From assembly GCA_017642895.1 (NCBI GenBank), contig JAEPON010000002.1, positions 366,956 to 430,955 of the forward strand: a DNA stretch of 64,000 nt, in the 5' to 3' direction. A model generated the notes under the pieces. That model was not told the DNA's origin. It did not search any database and worked only from the letters and a program-made list of their open reading frames with translations. Of this stretch, positions 44,127 through 53,519 are shown piece after piece (position 1 is the first letter of the stretch; each line of letters starts with the position of its first letter). Both the position numbers and the translations under genes were made by a program. This DNA comes from Roseitalea sp. (GTDB lineage: Bacteria; Pseudomonadota; Alphaproteobacteria; Rhizobiales; Rhizobiaceae).

Positions 44127-45145
44127 TGACCAGCAAACCAACACCCGAACAGGCCGGTTTTCACATGCCGGCCGAATGGGCACCGCATCTGCGGACATGG
44201 ATGATGTGGCCCAGCCGTGCCGAGGTCTGGAACGACATGGCCGAAACCCGGCGCAACTACGCCGCCGTCGCCCACGCCATCGCAGAATTCGAACCGGTGT
44301 CGATGTTGGTCAGGCCTGCCGACCGCGCCGGGGCCGCCAACATCCTGGGCGCCGATATCGACCTGATCGATGCACCGATCAACGACAGTTGGGCGCGCGA
44401 TGCCGGCCCCTGCTTCCTGGTCGACGCAAAGGGCAGCCGCGCCGGTGTCTCGTTCCGGTTCAATGCCTGGGGTGGCAAATATGCGCCCTATGACGGCGAT
44501 GACGCGGCATCCGATGTCATGATTGAGGCCGCCGGCGTCCGTCCGTTCGCCTCTAGCCTGGTGGCCGAGGGTGGCGGCGTCAGCGTTGATGGTGAAGGCA
44601 CCATCCTGACCACCGAAAGCTGCTTTCCCAACGCCAACCGCAACCCCGGCTGGTCGCGACAGCAGATCGAAGACGAACTCAAGGCCATGCTTGGCGGCGA
44701 CAAGGTCATCTGGCTGCCCGGCAATGTCGAGGAAACCGAAACCGACGGCCACGTCGATGGCGTTGCGGTCTTCGCCGCGCCTGGTGTCGTGTTGATCGAG
44801 GCCGAGGGACCGCCGGACGGCGCCTGGCATGCCATCAACGCGGCCAACATCGCCGCGTTCGATGACCAGACAGACGCCTGCGGGCGGACGCTGCAATTGG
44901 TGCATGTGCCGGAGGCGGCGGACGCCGAAGGACATGGCGACAAATTCTGCCGCTCCTACGTCAACTCCTATGTCGTGAACGGCGCAATCATCATGCCCCG
45001 GTACGGCATCGGCACGGACGATCTGGTTCGCGAGATGTTCGAGGATGTGTTCCCCGGCCGACGGGTCATCCAGGTGCCGATCCCGCACATCGCCATTGGC
45101 GGCGGCGGCATTCATTGCATCACCCAACAGGAGCCCGCGCCATGA
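44126..45145 (+). CDS. aguA: Agmatine deiminase
   Basis: 339 residues. The opening FHMPAEWAPHLRTWMMWP, the substrate-binding SWARDAGPCFLV, the catalytic TDGHVDGVA and the nucleophilic cysteine in GGGGIHCITQQEPAP match agmatine deiminases of the guanidino-modifying superfamily. It converts agmatine to N-carbamoylputrescine and ammonia, and AguB at 37388 does the next step. It overlaps dppF by one base and the next aguA-like gene by 4 bases. Confidence 0.93.
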   Translation: MTSKPTPEQAGFHMPAEWAPHLRTWMMWPSRAEVWNDMAETRRNYAAVAHAIAEFEPVSMLVRPADRAGAANILGADIDLIDAPINDSWARDAGPCFLVDAKGSRAGVSFRFNAWGGKYAPYDGDDAASDVMIEAAGVRPFASSLVAEGGGVSVDGEGTILTTESCFPNANRNPGWSRQQIEDELKAMLGGDKVIWLPGNVEETETDGHVDGVAVFAAPGVVLIEAEGPPDGAWHAINAANIAAFDDQTDACGRTLQLVHVPEAADAEGHGDKFCRSYVNSYVVNGAIIMPRYGIGTDDLVREMFEDVFPGRRVIQVPIPHIAIGGGGIHCITQQEPAP

Positions 45146-46191
45146 GCACCGAACTTCTTGACGCGCTGGCCCGCGGAAAATCACCCGGCGAAATGGGTTT
45201 CGTGATGCCCATCGAGACCGATCATCACCGATGCTGCTGGATGTCCTGGGTCCATGATGATCATCCGGAGACATGGGGCAGCGCGCTGCCCGCCGTCCAG
45301 GAAAACTTCGTTGCGATCGCCGGCGCCATTGCCCGGTTCGAACCTGTACGCGTCGTTGCCGACCGAACCGTCGCCGATCATGCCCGCGCCATGCTGCCCG
45401 ACACGGTGGACGTGATCGCTCTTGAACAGGACGATTTGTGGTTTCGCGACACCGGGCCGCTCTTTGTTCGCGACGCGGCCGGCCAGTCGATCGGCACCAA
45501 TCTGATCTTCAACAATTGGGGCGAGAAGTTTCCCGACTATGATGGCGATGCCAGCGTCGGCGCGGCACTTGTCAACCATCTGGGCCTGCCGATCTTCCAG
45601 TCGCCGCTGACCGGCGAAGGCGGCGGATTGCATGTCGATGGACGCGGCACCGTGATCACGACCGAAACCTGCTTTCTGAACGCCAACCGCAATGGGGGCA
45701 TGAGCAAGGCCGATGTCGAGCGCGAACTTCATCATGCCATCGGCGCCCGCAAGGTGATCTGGTTGCCCGGCGATGAGGATGAGTGGATCACCGACGGCCA
45801 TATTGACGGCATGCTGACGGTGACGGCGCCAGGCAAGGTGATTTTCGAGCACAATCCCGATCCGGCCAATCCGCGGCACAAAGTCTGCCGCGAAAACCTC
45901 AAGGCGCTCGAAGGCCAGACCGATGCCGACGGGCGCACGATCGAGATCGGCCTGATCGAGGAAGCCTATATGGTGGAGCCGGTCAGTGACGAAATGGCCC
46001 TTTCCTACGTCAACGCCTACATCGCCAATGGCGGCGTGGTCATTCCGGCCTTCGACACACCGACCGACGATGCCGCACGCGATGTCTTTGCCAAAGCGTT
46101 CCCCGACCGCCACATCGCGCAGGTCAATGTCCTTGCCATCTGTCCCGGTGGGGGCGGCATCCACTGCATGACCCAGCAACAGCCGGCGTAG
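45142..46191 (+). CDS. Agmatine-deiminase-like protein (second, diverged copy)
   Basis: 349 residues from the ATG at 45142 (ATGA overlap with the stop of aguA). Core residues are kept: DLWFRDTGPLFVR, TDGHIDGM and the cysteine in GGGGIHCMTQQQPA. The N terminus differs from true AguA: the PxEWxxHxxTWMxWP signature is replaced by PIETDHHRCCWMSWVHDD. It is clearly a paralogue of the preceding gene, and the changed N-terminal lid may mean a different guanidino or ureido substrate. Confidence 0.87.
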   Translation: MSTELLDALARGKSPGEMGFVMPIETDHHRCCWMSWVHDDHPETWGSALPAVQENFVAIAGAIARFEPVRVVADRTVADHARAMLPDTVDVIALEQDDLWFRDTGPLFVRDAAGQSIGTNLIFNNWGEKFPDYDGDASVGAALVNHLGLPIFQSPLTGEGGGLHVDGRGTVITTETCFLNANRNGGMSKADVERELHHAIGARKVIWLPGDEDEWITDGHIDGMLTVTAPGKVIFEHNPDPANPRHKVCRENLKALEGQTDADGRTIEIGLIEEAYMVEPVSDEMALSYVNAYIANGGVVIPAFDTPTDDAARDVFAKAFPDRHIAQVNVLAICPGGGGIHCMTQQQPA

Positions 46192-46260
46192 GGCGATTGG
46201 CGCGGAGGCCATCGATTGCTAAGCTTGACGGAGACCTCATTCCTGCATCTTGTGCGCCCG

Positions 46261-47136
46261 ATGACCGATCAAGGCCTGCCCATGCCGATGGATGCGGCGC
46301 CGCACCATGCGTTGGTGGCGGCGGCGATCAATGCCATCGGCCAGCCCGACTTCCCCGCCGTCCTGGCGCAATTGTGTGAAACCGTTTCAGGCTATGGCAG
46401 CACCTTCATCGCAGCGCACTTCACCGACCATAGCCCGGTCGAACTGTTCGACACCATCGGCGACGAGCATATCGGGGCCACCGTGCCACCCTATGTGGAG
46501 TCTGCCTATCTGCTCGATCCCTACCACGAGCTGTTCCGAAACGGCATCGATGACGCCGTCGTGCCCCTGTCCGAATGCGCGCCGGACGACTTCACCGCCT
46601 CGGAATATTACCGCACGTTTTATGCGGGCACGGGCCTGTTCGACGAGACCGGCATCATCGTCCGGTTCGACGCCGAGAGCGCTCTGATCATCTCTCTGGG
46701 AGACCGCAAGCCTGATTTCTCGCTGACGCCGGTCGGCCGCCGGGCGCTTGAAGCACTTCTGCCGGTCATCGGCGCGCTCTGCCGCCGTCACTGGCCGCGG
46801 CTGGAGCCGCAGACGACGGCCGGCCAGGGCAGGCTCGGCCATCAACTGGAAAAGTCCTTTGAGCGTTTCGGAACATCGTTTCTGAGCGAGCGTGAATCGG
46901 AGATCGCCCGGCTGGTGTTGAAGGGCCATTCCTCCAAGTCGATCGCCCGGCTGCTCGGCAACAGCCCCGAGACCGTGAAGGTCCACCGCAAGCGCATCTA
47001 TGCCAAGCTCAACATTGCCTCGCAGGGCGAACTGTTCTCGATGTTTCTCGACGCATTGTCGCGGACGCCGCCCAATGCGGATCGCGACCCGCTGACCTAT
47101 CTGACGCGCGATGTGGTCTCGCGGCCCGATTGCTGA
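46261..47136 (+). CDS. LuxR-family transcriptional regulator
   Basis: 291 residues from the ATG at 46261; an upstream TTG at 46216 and ATGs at 46282 and 46288 are also possible. The C-terminal GerE helix-turn-helix is clear (LSERESEIARLVLKGHSSKS then IARLLGNSPETVKVHRKRIY). The N-terminal 200 residues form an unrecognised sensor region without receiver-domain aspartates. It is the last gene after the two agmatine-deiminase genes and probably regulates that unit and aguB. The inducer could be agmatine or the imported compound. Confidence 0.87.
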   Translation: MTDQGLPMPMDAAPHHALVAAAINAIGQPDFPAVLAQLCETVSGYGSTFIAAHFTDHSPVELFDTIGDEHIGATVPPYVESAYLLDPYHELFRNGIDDAVVPLSECAPDDFTASEYYRTFYAGTGLFDETGIIVRFDAESALIISLGDRKPDFSLTPVGRRALEALLPVIGALCRRHWPRLEPQTTAGQGRLGHQLEKSFERFGTSFLSERESEIARLVLKGHSSKSIARLLGNSPETVKVHRKRIYAKLNIASQGELFSMFLDALSRTPPNADRDPLTYLTRDVVSRPDC

Positions 47137-47459
47137 CGATTGGTGACCGTTTGAAAATGGTGTCGTTCGACCCGGTCGATTGAACGATTCCCGTCCGCAA
47201 ACGCCATCGCCAGTGCACGCCGCCGCTGTGACCGTTCAAGCCGATGAACCGACCGCGCATTGTGCACGCCCTGTTCTGACACCGATGACCCTCATGTGCC
47301 GGACGGTCAAGCCTCATCGTGACGCTCCCGCGGTAGTGTGCGGCGATCTGCGGCGGACAGTGGGCACCAAAGAGGCATGTGCGCCTTTCACGTTCGTACG
47401 TCAGTCGCTGCAATGTTCAGGGAAAACATGTCGACAACGCCGGCGACATGGTCGAACCG
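47137..47459. other. Gap between the LuxR gene and the Rhizobiales-type repeat
   Basis: No open frame here has coding character and no RNA gene was recognised. The stretch separates two convergent units and leads into the repeat at 47460. Confidence 0.4.
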
Positions 47460-47566
47460 CTAGAGCGTTTCCGCGCTTCGCGGGAACGCAGCTCCGCTCT
47501 AACCGATTGTTTTGTCGCCTGTCTTATCGGCTCCGGTGATTCCACCTTCGCCGGACGCGCTCTAGA
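47460..47566. repeat. Rhizobiales-type intergenic palindromic repeat
   Basis: Begins CTAGAGCGTTTCCGCG, whose reverse complement (one wobble) follows after a 3-base loop as CGCGGGAACGC. It continues GCTCTAACC, TTGTTTTGTCGCCTGTC, and ends GACGCGCTCTAGA. The wording (gcgctctaa, ttgttttgtcgcatgtctt, gctctag) resembles short repeats scattered between genes in many Rhizobiales genomes. The right end supplies the TAG stop codon of the prpF-like gene, and the two hairpins may terminate both convergent units. Confidence 0.7.
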
Positions 47567-48614
47567 TGTGTACATGTCCACTGGCAATCTTGCGGGCGGT
47601 CCGAACGATCTCGGTCGACTGGATCTTCGGCATTGCAGCGCCCCCGGCGACATCGATCGATACGGTGATCTTTCCGCCGGGATGCTGCAGCGTGACTGTT
47701 TGAGAACCCGTATTGAATTGATGTGATGACGTGATCGTGTCCGGGATCGCGACACATGAAGCAATGGCTTGTGCGCCCGTGACGGCTATGGTGGGATGAC
47801 ACTGCTTTGGCGTCAGGTACTGAACCCTGGCTGAAGCCTCCTCTGGATCAGATGGCGACAAGACGGCCACTTTCGGAAGAACGCTGTCTGAGACGTCGCC
47901 GAGCCCCATACGGGCGCCAGCCTCAACACGTAACTTCTCCAGGTGCTCCATGACATCTGGCATTGATTCAAAGTCGCCGGGTGCCTCGCGCCCGGACAGA
48001 CCCACATCGGATGCCCGCAAGACAACCACCGGCACCGCCACATCGATGCAGGTGACAGGAACGCCTTGGATCTTGTCGATCCGATACCCTGTCGGAAAAA
48101 GAGCACCGGTTTTTGAGCCCATTACATCGAAGAACGACAACGCAATTGGAGCCGCCGTGCCCGGCACTCCGTCAATCCGCATCGTTCCGGCATAAACAGG
48201 CATACCGCCCGCCAGTGCGAAGCGCACCTCGATGCGGGCGTCGGTGTTGACGGCACGAACGATCAAACGGTCCTTTGGCGCTACCAGACCCAGTTCCACC
48301 GCCGCCGGGCCCACTGTTGCCAACATGTTTCCACAAGTAGGGCCATAATCAACGGCCCGATTTGCGTTGCCGACTTGCGCAAAGAAGTAATCGACATCGA
48401 TCGCCGGATCATCGGATGGGGATATCATCACGACCTTGCATTGCACACTTGCACTTCCTCCAACGCCGTCAATGCAAAGCGGATGGCCCGCGCCGATAAC
48501 CGCTGCCAGCGTATCGCTCAGGCTCTCGCGGTCTTTGGGAAGGTCTTCGCGCCGAAACACCGGGCCGCGCGATGTACCTCCGCGCATGAAAAGATACGGG
48601 ATGGACTGCGTCAC
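47562..48614 (-). CDS. PrpF-family isomerase (methylaconitate/oxalomesaconate type)
   Basis: 350 residues from the GTG at 48614, which overlaps the hydrolase stop as GTGA; the longer in-frame extension is out of register with family starts. The opening IPYLFMRGGTSRGPVF is the PrpF signature, and GPTCGNMLATVGPAA carries the active-site cysteine. PrpF relatives shift double bonds in unsaturated tricarboxylates such as methylaconitate or 4-oxalomesaconate. It is the last gene of a leftward operon with a TAXI-TRAP importer, so a tricarboxylate or aromatic-derived acid is a plausible substrate. Confidence 0.88.
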   Translation of the reverse strand: MTQSIPYLFMRGGTSRGPVFRREDLPKDRESLSDTLAAVIGAGHPLCIDGVGGSASVQCKVVMISPSDDPAIDVDYFFAQVGNANRAVDYGPTCGNMLATVGPAAVELGLVAPKDRLIVRAVNTDARIEVRFALAGGMPVYAGTMRIDGVPGTAAPIALSFFDVMGSKTGALFPTGYRIDKIQGVPVTCIDVAVPVVVLRASDVGLSGREAPGDFESMPDVMEHLEKLRVEAGARMGLGDVSDSVLPKVAVLSPSDPEEASARVQYLTPKQCHPTIAVTGAQAIASCVAIPDTITSSHQFNTGSQTVTLQHPGGKITVSIDVAGGAAMPKIQSTEIVRTARKIASGHVHI

Positions 48615-49411
48615 TTTGCGATGGCCTGCGCTTGGATGTCCGCAGATTCGGAAACCCATCTGTTGACCGTGTCGAAGGCCCGACCGCCCGTTGCCTGATG
48701 CATCATGCAATGCGCTGCTTCCGGCAGGAGCACATGCTCAAACGCAAAATGGCGTGCAACCGCCGCATCCTGGCCATCCGGGTGCCGTGTGCGTTCTTCG
48801 CGACCCGCCTCAACAACAACCCCGTACGGGGCGAGATGCGGCCGGACAGATACCTTCAGGCGATACCGGTCGTTCAGCGCAGCCGGGCTCTCGGCGCAGA
48901 GCCGCCGATGCCAACCGGCTGTATCAACAAGACCTCCAAGATACAGTCGTTGGTAGGTCTCGATATCCGGCGGGGCGACGGGGGTATCGGAGGGCTTCGC
49001 CACAACCGTGCGGGCGCCATGGAGGTTGCCAGGCGGTGACGGCGCCAGAAGGATCAAACCATCGAAAGCATGTGTTTCGGCGGCCTTCGCCAGCACCAGT
49101 GCGCCCAAGCTGTGCCCGACACCAATCAGGGGTTGCGCGCAAATCTGGGCGGCTGCAGCCACACTGCGGGACATGTCAGCAACATCCAAGTTCACCAACG
49201 AGGCAGCGCTCGGCAAACTTGGACGGCCAGGCAAATCAATGGCGGCGACCGGCACGCCTTGCGCATTCCAACGGTCGGCCCAATCCTGCCAGCACCATGC
49301 GCCATGATAGGCGCCATGCACCAACAAAAGCCCGGATCGGCAATAGCTCGGCCGTGCCGGTCGCCACAGTCGCCCACCTCCGGGCAAGTCGCTTGCAACG
49401 AACCCCTTCAT
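48611..49411 (-). CDS. Alpha/beta hydrolase (EstC/MenH-like)
   Basis: 266 residues from the ATG at 49411, which overlaps the TRAP permease stop (ATGA); a longer open frame to 49792 is antisense-like. It has the oxyanion segment LLLVHGAYHGAWCWQDW, the nucleophile elbow GVGHSLGALV and a C-terminal histidine in LPEAAHCMMHQ. It would hydrolyse an ester, lactone or thioester. Coupling to both the transporter and PrpF genes suggests it acts on the imported compound before isomerisation. Confidence 0.85.
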   Translation of the reverse strand: MKGFVASDLPGGGRLWRPARPSYCRSGLLLVHGAYHGAWCWQDWADRWNAQGVPVAAIDLPGRPSLPSAASLVNLDVADMSRSVAAAAQICAQPLIGVGHSLGALVLAKAAETHAFDGLILLAPSPPGNLHGARTVVAKPSDTPVAPPDIETYQRLYLGGLVDTAGWHRRLCAESPAALNDRYRLKVSVRPHLAPYGVVVEAGREERTRHPDGQDAAVARHFAFEHVLLPEAAHCMMHQATGGRAFDTVNRWVSESADIQAQAIAK

Positions 49412-51348
49412 GACGCGGACGTCGAATGAGCATGCCCGCCAACGGGACGGGTGAGAGCCGCAGCAATGATCAAAAGCGCGAGACCGGCCAGGTTTGCGAT
49501 CCAGGACGGGAAGAGCAGCATCAAACCTGCCGCACCGACCAGCACTCGCATCGCTCCACCCAGCGGTGCTCGCAGGTAACCGGCAAAACTCGCAGAAAGG
49601 GCGATTGCCCCCAGGGTCGAGGCGAGAAGCACGCCCGCTATGGCCAGTGGCTCTCCCTTGAGAACGGTTTCCGGCCGAAACACAAAAAGGAACGGCAGCA
49701 GGTACTTGATGACCGCAAAGCGAACCGTCTGGACCGCGGTCGCCCACCAGGACGCACCGGCAAGACCGGCGGCAACGAAGACTGCGGCGCAAACCGGCGG
49801 TGTGATCGCCGACAGTGTCGCAAAGTAGAAGACGAACATGTGCGCTTGAAGCGGCGCGATGCCCAGTTCGACGAAAGCCGTCAGGATCACCGAGATCGCC
49901 AGGATATAGGCCGCCGTCGTCGGCATGCCCATCCCGATCACGATAATGACAAGTCCCGCCAGCGCCAGGCCCGCCACAAGGTTTCCGTCAGCGAGCGACA
50001 GGACCGCATCACCGAACTTCACGCCAATCCCGACAAAGCCGATGACGCCGATCAGGACCCCCGCGGCCGCGCAAAGCGCGCCCAGCGTAACAAGGGCGGG
50101 CGCGGCATCCCGAAATGCACGCACCAGATCGGTGGTTCGAGACCGCAGATCCGACAGGCTACGCGCAGCCAGCAGATGCAGCAGCGCCAGAGCGGCGCAA
50201 GCCGCCAGGATCGAAAGGCCAACCGATCGACCCGACAGGATCATCGCCAGAAGCAAGATGAAGGGCAGTGCCAGCGGCCCCCAGACCGCGAACGCCTTCA
50301 GGCGCGCGGCATCGGGCATTTCCTCGGCCGGAAGGCTGCCCACACCGGCACGCAAGCTCTCAAAATGGACGCTTGCCAGCACGCCCACATAGAACAGAAA
50401 CGCGGGCACCAGCGCGATCAGCATGACCTGCCCCAGCGGGAGGTTCAGGAACTCTGCCATCAGGAACAGACCAGCGCCCATCAAGGGCGGTGTGATCTGC
50501 CCGCCGGATGAGGCCGTGGCCTCGATCCCTCCGGCAACCTCCGGGCGGTAACCCAGACGCTTCATCATCGGGATCGTGAAATTGCCCGTCATGGCCACGT
50601 TTGTGACGGATGAACCGGTCATTGAACCGATCATGGCCGACGAGATGACCGAGATCTTGGCCGCGCCACCGCGGAGCCGGCCTCCGATGATCTTGGCCAG
50701 ATCCATCATCGTCTCGCCGGCTCCGGTCGCCATCATGAGTGCCGAGAACAGAACGAAGAGGATCAGAAAGCTCGCATAGATGTCGAACACCTGCCCCCAG
50801 ATCCCATCGGTGGAAAGATAGAGCATGGAGGTCAGCATCCGAAGGCTGACGCCGCCATGCCCAATGCGGCCAGGCAGCAGATGACCGAAGAGCGCATACG
50901 CCGCGAACACGGCAACCAGGATTGCAAAGGTCCAGCCTATGGTGCGGCGCGCGAGTTCCAGGATCGCGGCCGCAAGCGCCAGACCCAGGATGACCGCTTC
51001 CGGTCGATGCGCGACCGGGTTCATCATCACATCCCAATAGTTCCAGTAAACCCATGCGCCAGCGACAAGCACGACCGCGAGGAGTGCGGCGTCCAGTCCA
51101 CGAGCGATTGGCCAGGACCCACGTCCGGGGACGACAACAATCGCCAATAGCGTAACTAGGGCCAACACAATTGAGCGGTGCTGGATGTTCGGCAACTGCC
51201 CGAACAGTGCACCGTAAGCCGTTAGGCCAACGAGGAGCGCGGCCAATATACTCATGGCCCATGCACGCCACCGGGTGGGCAGGATCCCATCGCCCTCGGC
51301 CCCGGGGGCCGCACTTCCCGCTTTGGCGGCGGTTTCGATGTTGCTCAT
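49408..51348 (-). CDS. Fused TRAP transporter permease (4TM/12TM, TAXI type)
   Basis: 646 residues from the ATG at 51348; 78 codons of in-frame extension would run past the start into the TAXI gene. The first part (residues about 25-170) is the DctQ-like four-helix region, followed by the DctM-like 12-helix region (GSMTGSSVTNVAMTGNFTIP, EATASSGGQITPPLMGAGLF). Fused permeases of this kind serve TAXI binding proteins, and one is encoded next to it. It imports a carboxylate across the inner membrane. Confidence 0.9.
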   Translation of the reverse strand: MSNIETAAKAGSAAPGAEGDGILPTRWRAWAMSILAALLVGLTAYGALFGQLPNIQHRSIVLALVTLLAIVVVPGRGSWPIARGLDAALLAVVLVAGAWVYWNYWDVMMNPVAHRPEAVILGLALAAAILELARRTIGWTFAILVAVFAAYALFGHLLPGRIGHGGVSLRMLTSMLYLSTDGIWGQVFDIYASFLILFVLFSALMMATGAGETMMDLAKIIGGRLRGGAAKISVISSAMIGSMTGSSVTNVAMTGNFTIPMMKRLGYRPEVAGGIEATASSGGQITPPLMGAGLFLMAEFLNLPLGQVMLIALVPAFLFYVGVLASVHFESLRAGVGSLPAEEMPDAARLKAFAVWGPLALPFILLLAMILSGRSVGLSILAACAALALLHLLAARSLSDLRSRTTDLVRAFRDAAPALVTLGALCAAAGVLIGVIGFVGIGVKFGDAVLSLADGNLVAGLALAGLVIIVIGMGMPTTAAYILAISVILTAFVELGIAPLQAHMFVFYFATLSAITPPVCAAVFVAAGLAGASWWATAVQTVRFAVIKYLLPFLFVFRPETVLKGEPLAIAGVLLASTLGAIALSASFAGYLRAPLGGAMRVLVGAAGLMLLFPSWIANLAGLALLIIAAALTRPVGGHAHSTSAS

Positions 51349-51433
51349 TGGCTGATCTCTATGCCAGCGGCATCCAGTCCGCCCGACGCGCCAAGGTGCG
51401 GCGCGCCGGGCCTGGTTGCGCGGTGACAGTGCC

Positions 51434-52378
51434 TTATTGCATTTCCGGCGGGAGCAACCGGTCGGGCACCGTGTATCCCGCTTCGCGATATGCGCGTACG
51501 GCACCGGCATGGAGCGGGTATTCTGACACGTCGAGGGTTTGTTGCAGAACATCCACTTCGGCAATCGCGGGCAGTGCTGCACGTTGTCCGTCCAGACCGG
51601 CGATCATGCCTTTGACGATGCGGTAGGCCGTGTCTTCATCCATGTCCGCCGTTGCCGCAAATCCAATCCAGATCGCGTGAACCGTGTAGGGCTCGGACCT
51701 TTCGGTCACCCCGGCGGGCATCTCGAAAAACCCCATCCAGGGATAGGCGGCACGGATCGTCTCGATCTCCTCGGATGTGAAGCCGATAGGGCGCAACGGC
51801 GTCGTCAGGTTCAACTCCGCCGAAGCGCTGTCGAGACGCGGCGCGGTCGTCGCCCTTAGCTGGCCGTCACAACGTCCGTTGCGGATCGCGTTGATCGCAT
51901 CGACGCTGTCGGACATGTAAAGTTGAGGTCGAATATCGAGCGCCTCAAGGACGCGCAGCATGTTGCGCTGTTGTGACGAGCCATTCATTCCGGGGTGGAA
52001 GCATTCGCCCTGAAAGTCCTGAAGCGTCGTATGGCCGCTGGCCTCGGTCGCCATGATGTTTTGGATCGCAGGCAAGGACCACCACAAGATCCTGAACCCG
52101 TCAAAACCCGCATCCTCTGCGTCAGCGATCAGGTCCGGTGATATGCCGCCGAAATCAAGCTCGCCCTCCTGGATCAGGGTTGTGTTTGCAGCAAACCCGC
52201 CGGGTGAAACAACCGTGACATTCAACGCGGCGTCACTCTCGGAAATCGAGTTTGCGATGGCGCTGTAGTACGGGAAGAAGCCGGACGATGTGGTCGATCC
52301 TCCCATGTTGAGTTGCGTCTCCGCATTCGCCATCGTTGAACACGCTGCAATGACAGCACTAGCCAACATCAATCTCAT
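51434..52378 (-). CDS. TRAP transporter solute receptor, TAXI family
   Basis: 314 residues from the ATG at 52378, preceded by GGAGG. A Sec signal (RLMLASAVIAACSTMANA) precedes the mature domain, which has the TAXI hallmark GGSTTSSGFFPYYSAIANSI near its start. It feeds the fused permease at 49408. It heads an operon with permease, alpha/beta hydrolase and PrpF, divergent from a LysR gene across a 124-base gap. Confidence 0.9.
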   Translation of the reverse strand: MRLMLASAVIAACSTMANAETQLNMGGSTTSSGFFPYYSAIANSISESDAALNVTVVSPGGFAANTTLIQEGELDFGGISPDLIADAEDAGFDGFRILWWSLPAIQNIMATEASGHTTLQDFQGECFHPGMNGSSQQRNMLRVLEALDIRPQLYMSDSVDAINAIRNGRCDGQLRATTAPRLDSASAELNLTTPLRPIGFTSEEIETIRAAYPWMGFFEMPAGVTERSEPYTVHAIWIGFAATADMDEDTAYRIVKGMIAGLDGQRAALPAIAEVDVLQQTLDVSEYPLHAGAVRAYREAGYTVPDRLLPPEMQ

Positions 52379-52502
52379 CTTCTTTCCTCCCAAAATGCGT
52401 AGCTGCCCGTCGTTCAGACATTCTCCGGGGGTTGAACCTACTCACATTGCCAGCGATAAGGAAAATCGTTTGTTTTGATGAAACCATAACAATGAGTTTT
52501 GG

Positions 52503-53378
52503 ATGGCCGATCTCGACACGCGTCATCTCAAGGCGCTCATTGCCGTCAGCGAGCACGGGTCAATCACCGCCGCGGCTCACAAGATCGGCGTGACGCAACC
52601 GGCCTTGAGCGCCACGATCCGCCAGGCCGAAGATCGGATCGGCGTCACTCTGATCGAACGTGGCCCGCGCCACGCGACACTGACAGCCGCAGGTGAACTG
52701 ATGTTGCAGGATGCGCGCCGCATTCTTGGAGACCTTGAGCGGGCATCCGATGCCATGCGCGATCTGGCGGCGGGGCGTGGAGGTCAATTGTCGTTGGCAG
52801 CGCTGCCATCGGCGGCGGCCGAGATTGTGGCGCCCGCCCTCGCCCGCTTCCATCAGACCCATCCCAACGTCCGGATCGCCGTACGCGATGCCATGAATCG
52901 AGACGTCATCGCGCTTGTCCGCGCAGGAGAGGTCGATGTCGGATTTGGGATTCCGGGGGCCGACCGTGACGGATTGTTGGTGGAGCCGTTGGTGGAGGAT
53001 CAGTTCGTCTTGGTCGCCCCCGCCGATCACACACTGGCGCAGACAGCCGAAGTGCAATGGGATGCCGTGCGCGGCCTGAGCCGGATCGAAGCGGCTGCGG
53101 GCTCGAACACGCGTGACACCGTCACCGCGATCCTCGGGCCGCCCGGGGATGGAGCAGCAATCGAATGCGCCGTGGTACCAACGGCCATTGGACTTATTCG
53201 ACAGGGGCTTGGAATTGGCATCCTGTCGGCCTTGGCATGTCGTCCGTTTCAGACCGACACGTCGCTGGCCTTTCGTCCGTTGCTCCCAACGGCCACGCGG
53301 CCGATTGCTGTCGTTCGTCAGGCCAGACGCCCACTCAGTCCGCCGGCAAAGCTGTTTCTTTCACAGCTATTTGGCTAG
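52503..53378 (+). CDS. LysR-family transcriptional regulator
   Basis: 291 residues. The N-terminal helix-turn-helix reads GSITAAAHKIGVTQPALSAT and a substrate-binding domain follows from about residue 88. It is divergent from the TAXI-TRAP operon and is its probable regulator. No strong ribosome site precedes the ATG at 52503. Confidence 0.9.
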   Translation: MADLDTRHLKALIAVSEHGSITAAAHKIGVTQPALSATIRQAEDRIGVTLIERGPRHATLTAAGELMLQDARRILGDLERASDAMRDLAAGRGGQLSLAALPSAAAEIVAPALARFHQTHPNVRIAVRDAMNRDVIALVRAGEVDVGFGIPGADRDGLLVEPLVEDQFVLVAPADHTLAQTAEVQWDAVRGLSRIEAAAGSNTRDTVTAILGPPGDGAAIECAVVPTAIGLIRQGLGIGILSALACRPFQTDTSLAFRPLLPTATRPIAVVRQARRPLSPPAKLFLSQLFG

Positions 53379-53519
53379 CGGATCGCCAGGGCAGCATCGG
53401 TTCACCTGTCCAGATCGCCGGGTGTCGTCCCCGTCCCGCAAACGCAATGACGGCCCTGTCGGAGTTCGCCTGCGCCGCGGCCGTTTGACCAAGACCTGCG
53501 TTCACGCTCCGATGACAGC

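Noticed and set aside
52472..52484. GTTT-N5-AAAC inverted repeat between the LysR and TAXI genes
   Set aside because: Arms of four A/T-rich bases are expected by chance; not strong enough to list as an operator.
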